Source: a bacterium (GTDB lineage Bacteria; Verrucomicrobiota; Verrucomicrobiae; JAJYAR01). Taken from it: a stretch of DNA of 9,042 nt. Below, in pieces: positions 7,088 through 9,042 of this stretch (position 1 is its first letter; every line of letters starts with the position of its first letter). Where the stretch lies: NCBI GenBank assembly GCA_021779435.1, contig JAJYAR010000074.1, forward strand, positions 1 to 9,042, in the 5' to 3' direction. Position numbers and translations under genes: made by a program. The notes beneath the pieces were generated by a model. It made no database searches. It was given only the letters and a program-made list of their open reading frames with translations, and was not told the DNA's origin.

Positions 7088-7885
7088 CTACTCGTCGTCG
7101 TCCTCGTCCTCGTCGAAATCGTCTTCATCCTCGTCCTCGTCTTCCTCATCGTCGTGGCGTTGTTCGGCCCGGGCGATGGACGACTTGTTGGCCGCCACAC
7201 CGGCCCCGGCCTTGACCGGCACGACCAACGGCCGGGTCTTGACCTTCGGGCGCGCGTTGAACACGACGATGGTCTTGCCGGTGGCGCGCAGCAAGCCCTG
7301 TTCTTCAAGCACTTTCAGCACCCGGCCGGCCATTTCGCGGGAACATCCGACCAAGCGGGACAACTCCTGGCGGCTGACCTTGATCTGCATGCCGTCGGGG
7401 TGGGTCATCGCGTCCGGCTCGCCGCACAAATCCATGATCGCGTGCGCGACGCGTCCGGTGACGTCGACGAACGCCAGATCGCCCAGTTTGCGGTTGGTGC
7501 GATCGAGCCGGGTCGCCAGCTGCGTCGCCAGCTCGAAAATCAAGCCGGGGCTTTCGGCGGCGATCTGGCGAAAGCGCGGATAGGTCATTTCCGCGAGTTC
7601 GGACTGCTGTCGCGTGCGCACCCAGGCGCTACGGGTCGGCTGTTCGTAGAAAAGGCCCATTTCGCCGAAGAACTGGCCCTTGTTCAGATAGGCGAGGACC
7701 ATTTCGTTGCCGTCCTCGTCCTCGATCATCACCTCGACCGAGCCGCTGATGATGTAGTACAAAATGTCCGGCAGGTCGCCGGCATGGATGATCACGGTCT
7801 TGGAAGGGACTGTCCTGATCCGGCAGTAGCTCAAGAAACGATTGATCGCCGGGATGTCGCTTAAGGCTTTTGCCCCTTCTTCCAT
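7088..7885 (-). CDS. crp: cAMP receptor protein-type transcriptional regulator with acidic C-terminal tail
   Basis: This is a CRP/Vfr/Clp-type global regulator, a dimer that binds a cyclic nucleotide and DNA. Residues 1-212 match E. coli CRP (210 residues) almost end to end. The cyclic nucleotide pocket has GEMGLF (74-79, Glu75) and RSAWVR (85-90, Arg85 and Ser86). The C-helix contact Thr130 is present, but the next residue is Asn where E. coli has Ser128. The helix-turn-helix at 171-193 keeps Arg183, Glu184 and Arg188, the E. coli base-contacting set. After VVFNAR the protein continues for 53 extra residues: a Lys/Ala/Val-rich linker (213-244), then 21 residues of which 20 are Asp or Glu. 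The start ATG has a strong Shine-Dalgarno. The native ligand (cAMP, or c-di-GMP as in Clp) cannot be told from sequence alone; a Clp ortholog is the alternative name. Confidence 0.93.
   Translation of the reverse strand: MEEGAKALSDIPAINRFLSYCRIRTVPSKTVIIHAGDLPDILYYIISGSVEVMIEDEDGNEMVLAYLNKGQFFGEMGLFYEQPTRSAWVRTRQQSELAEMTYPRFRQIAAESPGLIFELATQLATRLDRTNRKLGDLAFVDVTGRVAHAIMDLCGEPDAMTHPDGMQIKVSRQELSRLVGCSREMAGRVLKVLEEQGLLRATGKTIVVFNARPKVKTRPLVVPVKAGAGVAANKSSIARAEQRHDDEEDEDEDEDDFDEDEDDDE
7091..7153 (-). repeat. Codon-level GAC/GAG low-complexity repeat encoding the acidic tail of crp
   Basis: Twenty-one consecutive codons are Asp or Glu except one TTC (Phe257). Most are GAC or GAG, often alternating, so the plus strand reads as repeats of CTCGTC. 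The strand is strongly skewed for purines against pyrimidines. Such 3-bp and 6-bp repeats can slip without changing the frame, so tail length may vary between strains. Confidence 0.85.
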
Positions 7886-7890
7886 GATGT

Positions 7891-7897
7891 CTCCCTC
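7891..7897 (-). promoter_or_regulatory. Ribosome binding site of crp
   Basis: GAGGGAG on the minus strand ends 5 nt before the crp ATG at 7885. It is one of only two clear Shine-Dalgarno motifs in the window, the other being before pmbA, and it fixes the crp start. Confidence 0.75.
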
Positions 7898-7941
7898 GAT
7901 TTACGGGTGCTTCGCCGGTTACGACGATGCTGGCGGACGTT

Positions 7942-7967
7942 TTATTACATAAGTACTGGAATCGCAA
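7942..7967 (-). promoter_or_regulatory. Candidate crp promoter
   Basis: The 97-nt gap between coq7 and crp is the AT-rich spot expected for a promoter. On the minus strand TAATAA (7947-7942) is a fair -10. TTGCGA (7967-7962) resembles a -35, but the spacing is only 14 nt, so the -35 is doubtful. A leader of about 50 nt carrying the Shine-Dalgarno would result. No full CRP operator is visible here, so autoregulation is not supported by sequence. Confidence 0.35.
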
Positions 7968-7982
7968 GCGGACTTGGCGGCG

Positions 7983-8624
7983 TCACACAAGGTAGGAGCC
8001 CTTCGTCATGACGCGCGACGTCAAGCGCATGGCCAGTCGAATCGCCCAAGGAAGAGCCGTGCCGCCCAGGGAATCGGCCGTCTGTCCGTGCCGCACCTCA
8101 TCGTGTTTCATCTGGGAGAGGATCGCGCGGCTGCGGCGGTCGGCCGCCGGCAGACGGGCCAAATGATCCTCCAAGTGGGACTCGACCTGCCGTTCGGTTT
8201 CGCTGATGAATCCGAGGCTGGTCCGATCGCCGAATGCGCCGGCGACGGCACCGATCGCCAGGGATCCCGCGTACCACATGGGATTCAGCAGGCTCGGCGC
8301 GCCGCCGAGTTCCCGCAGGCGCTGCTCACACCAGGCTAGATGGTCGCCTTCCTCCGTCGCCGCGCGGCTCATCGCCTCGACCACCGCAGGATCGCGGGCC
8401 GTCAACGCCTGGCCGCGGTAGAGCGCCTGGGCCGCAATCTCGCCGGCATGGTTGACCCGCATCAGGCGTTGCGACTCGAGTCGCTCAGCGGCATTGAGGT
8501 CCGAATCGCCTTCCGCGGCGTCCGGTCTGGGCCGCGCAGACCGGGAGGGTGCGGCCAAGACCTTGATTGCGCTGCCAATTTGACCGAATATTCGGTCCGG
8601 CAGGGTAAATGAGCGGGGATCCAT
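7983..8624 (-). CDS. coq7: Demethoxyubiquinone hydroxylase Coq7 (di-iron)
   Basis: Coq7 hydroxylates demethoxyubiquinone at C6, the last hydroxylation in ubiquinone synthesis. It is a membrane-associated ferritin-like di-iron enzyme that needs O2. The 213-residue protein has all the ligand motifs: Glu62 in NHAGE, Glu92 and His95 in EEGDH, Glu144 in SETER, and Glu176 and His179 in DEVRH. The first 45 residues are variable and Arg/Ala-rich, as usual. A hydrophobic stretch at 112-131 and the amphipathic C-terminus may lie on the membrane. The ATG at 8624 starts the conserved length (about 215 in Pseudomonas, from memory). The open frame reaches 8861 but there overlaps the divergent rplM. There is no Shine-Dalgarno, and a TATAAT ends 6 nt before the ATG. 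Confidence 0.95.
   Translation of the reverse strand: MDPRSFTLPDRIFGQIGSAIKVLAAPSRSARPRPDAAEGDSDLNAAERLESQRLMRVNHAGEIAAQALYRGQALTARDPAVVEAMSRAATEEGDHLAWCEQRLRELGGAPSLLNPMWYAGSLAIGAVAGAFGDRTSLGFISETERQVESHLEDHLARLPAADRRSRAILSQMKHDEVRHGQTADSLGGTALPWAIRLAMRLTSRVMTKGSYLV
8582..8597. repeat. 16-bp perfect palindrome within the coq7 5' coding region
   Basis: GACCGAATATTCGGTC equals its own reverse complement. It codes residues 10-15 (DRIFGQ) of Coq7, 27 nt inside the gene. Its centre is 46 bp from the centre of the 14-bp palindrome at the coq7 promoter. It could be a protein-binding site for a dimeric regulator, or a chance result of coding constraints. Confidence 0.6.
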
Positions 8625-8628
8625 CAAT

Positions 8629-8642
8629 ACATTATATAATGT
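8629..8642. promoter_or_regulatory. Palindromic AT-rich coq7 promoter -10 region
   Basis: ACATTATATAATGT is a perfect 14-bp palindrome, so a consensus TATAAT is present on both strands (minus 8636-8631, plus 8635-8640). On the minus strand the coq7 ATG begins exactly 7 nt after the last -10 base, the usual place of the +1 nucleotide, which predicts a leaderless mRNA. On the plus strand it could serve rplM with a leader of about 93 nt. No good -35 is seen at 16-18 nt spacing in either direction. Confidence 0.55.
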
Positions 8643-8690
8643 GTTCGAAGAGTGCGCACATCGGGGCTGGTAACGGGCCGCCAGCTTCTG

Positions 8691-8696
8691 TACACT
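8691..8696 (+). promoter_or_regulatory. Candidate proximal -10 of rplM
   Basis: TACACT preceded by CTG would start transcription near 8703 and give a leader of about 37 nt before the rplM ATG. TGGTAA (8668-8673) is a poor -35 at 17 nt. The same GTACACT string occurs before purE and pmbA. Confidence 0.35.
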
Positions 8697-8739
8697 TTCG
8701 CGCCTTTCGTCAAAGTCCTCGAATTCCAGAGTATCCTCC

Positions 8740-9042
8740 ATGTACACGGTATTTTCCAAACCAGAAGAAACACGCGGCGACTGGTTCGTCGTCGATGCGG
8801 CCGGCAAGACCCTCGGCCGCCTGGCCTCGCAAATCGCGCACCGGCTCAAGGGCAAGCACAAGCCGAATTACGCGCCGCATCAAGACCTTGGCGACCATAT
8901 CGTGGTCATCAATGCCGGCACCGTGCATGTCACCGGGGCCAAGCTCAAAGACAAGTTCTATCATCGCCACACGGGCTATGTCGGAAACTTGAAGAGCATC
9001 GCGCTCGAGAAACTCCTGAAGGAGCATCCGGAGCGGGCGATC
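8740..9042 (+). CDS. rplM: 50S ribosomal protein L13 (C-terminus outside window)
   Basis: L13 binds 23S rRNA early in 50S assembly; in E. coli it also represses its own operon, usually rplM-rpsI. The visible 101 codons start [20 protein letters not shown] and contain [36 protein letters not shown] and [16 protein letters not shown], matching the N-terminal two thirds of the roughly 142-residue family. The frame is open to the window edge, and rpsI is expected beyond it. The ATG has only a weak AGAG (8728-8731) as Shine-Dalgarno and is directly preceded by CCTCC. The gene is divergent from coq7. Confidence 0.97.
   Translation, partial: MYTVFSKPEETRGDWFVVDAAGKTLGRLASQIAHRLKGKHKPNYAPHQDLGDHIVVINAGTVHVTGAKLKDKFYHRHTGYVGNLKSIALEKLLKEHPERAI

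Noticed and set aside
7972..7987. CRP-binding site near the coq7 end, from a TCACA half-site
   Set aside because: The other half-site (TGTGA at 11 nt spacing) is absent, so no operator can be claimed.
1..9042. CRISPR array, tRNA or rRNA, transposase, phage gene or defence system
   Set aside because: No regularly spaced repeats, cloverleaf-like sequences or mobile-element proteins were seen; nearly all of the window is accounted for by conserved housekeeping genes.

Overview
This window looks like a chromosomal, housekeeping-rich stretch of a GC-rich gammaproteobacterium. The protein sequences fit that group: a CRP ortholog that matches E. coli CRP closely through its first 212 residues, a DjlA-type membrane J-protein, DarP (YjgA) divergent from PmbA as in enterobacteria, and a di-iron Coq7 hydroxylase for ubiquinone. 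From memory, crp/clp and coq7 lying close to rplM, together with a long-form PurC, is reminiscent of Xanthomonadales-like lineages. I hold that placement loosely, because no search was possible. I see no mobile element, CRISPR array, tRNA or rRNA.

Layout, left to right. On the minus strand, darP -> purE -> purK (purK runs off the left edge). pmbA is divergent from darP on the plus strand. It converges with a minus-strand pair purC -> yihY-like gene, whose stop and start codons overlap. Divergent from purC is a plus-strand djlA reading frame broken by an in-frame TAA, followed 13 nt later by rpe. rpe converges with minus-strand crp across a 9-nt gap, and the crp terminator sits inside the 3' end of rpe. 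Upstream of crp, also on the minus strand, is coq7. At the right edge rplM starts on the plus strand, divergent from coq7, and is cut by the window end.

How the genes fit together. purE, purK and purC are consecutive steps of de novo purine synthesis (AIR -> N5-CAIR -> CAIR -> SAICAR), split here into two minus-strand units. darP and rplM serve the 50S ribosomal subunit. pmbA makes one half of the TldD/TldE protease. rpe belongs to the pentose phosphate pathway, coq7 to aerobic ubiquinone synthesis, and crp is a global cAMP-type regulator. I found no dedicated accessory system.

The points most worth a second look are: (1) a CRP with an extra 53-residue tail ending in 21 residues of which 20 are acidic; (2) djlA interrupted by a nonsense codon at a conserved place, with loss of acidic residues further on; (3) several genes without a Shine-Dalgarno whose start codons sit 6-9 nt after a TAnnnT hexamer, suggesting leaderless or near-leaderless transcripts (clearest for coq7); and (4) two perfect palindromes of 14 and 16 bp around the coq7 start.
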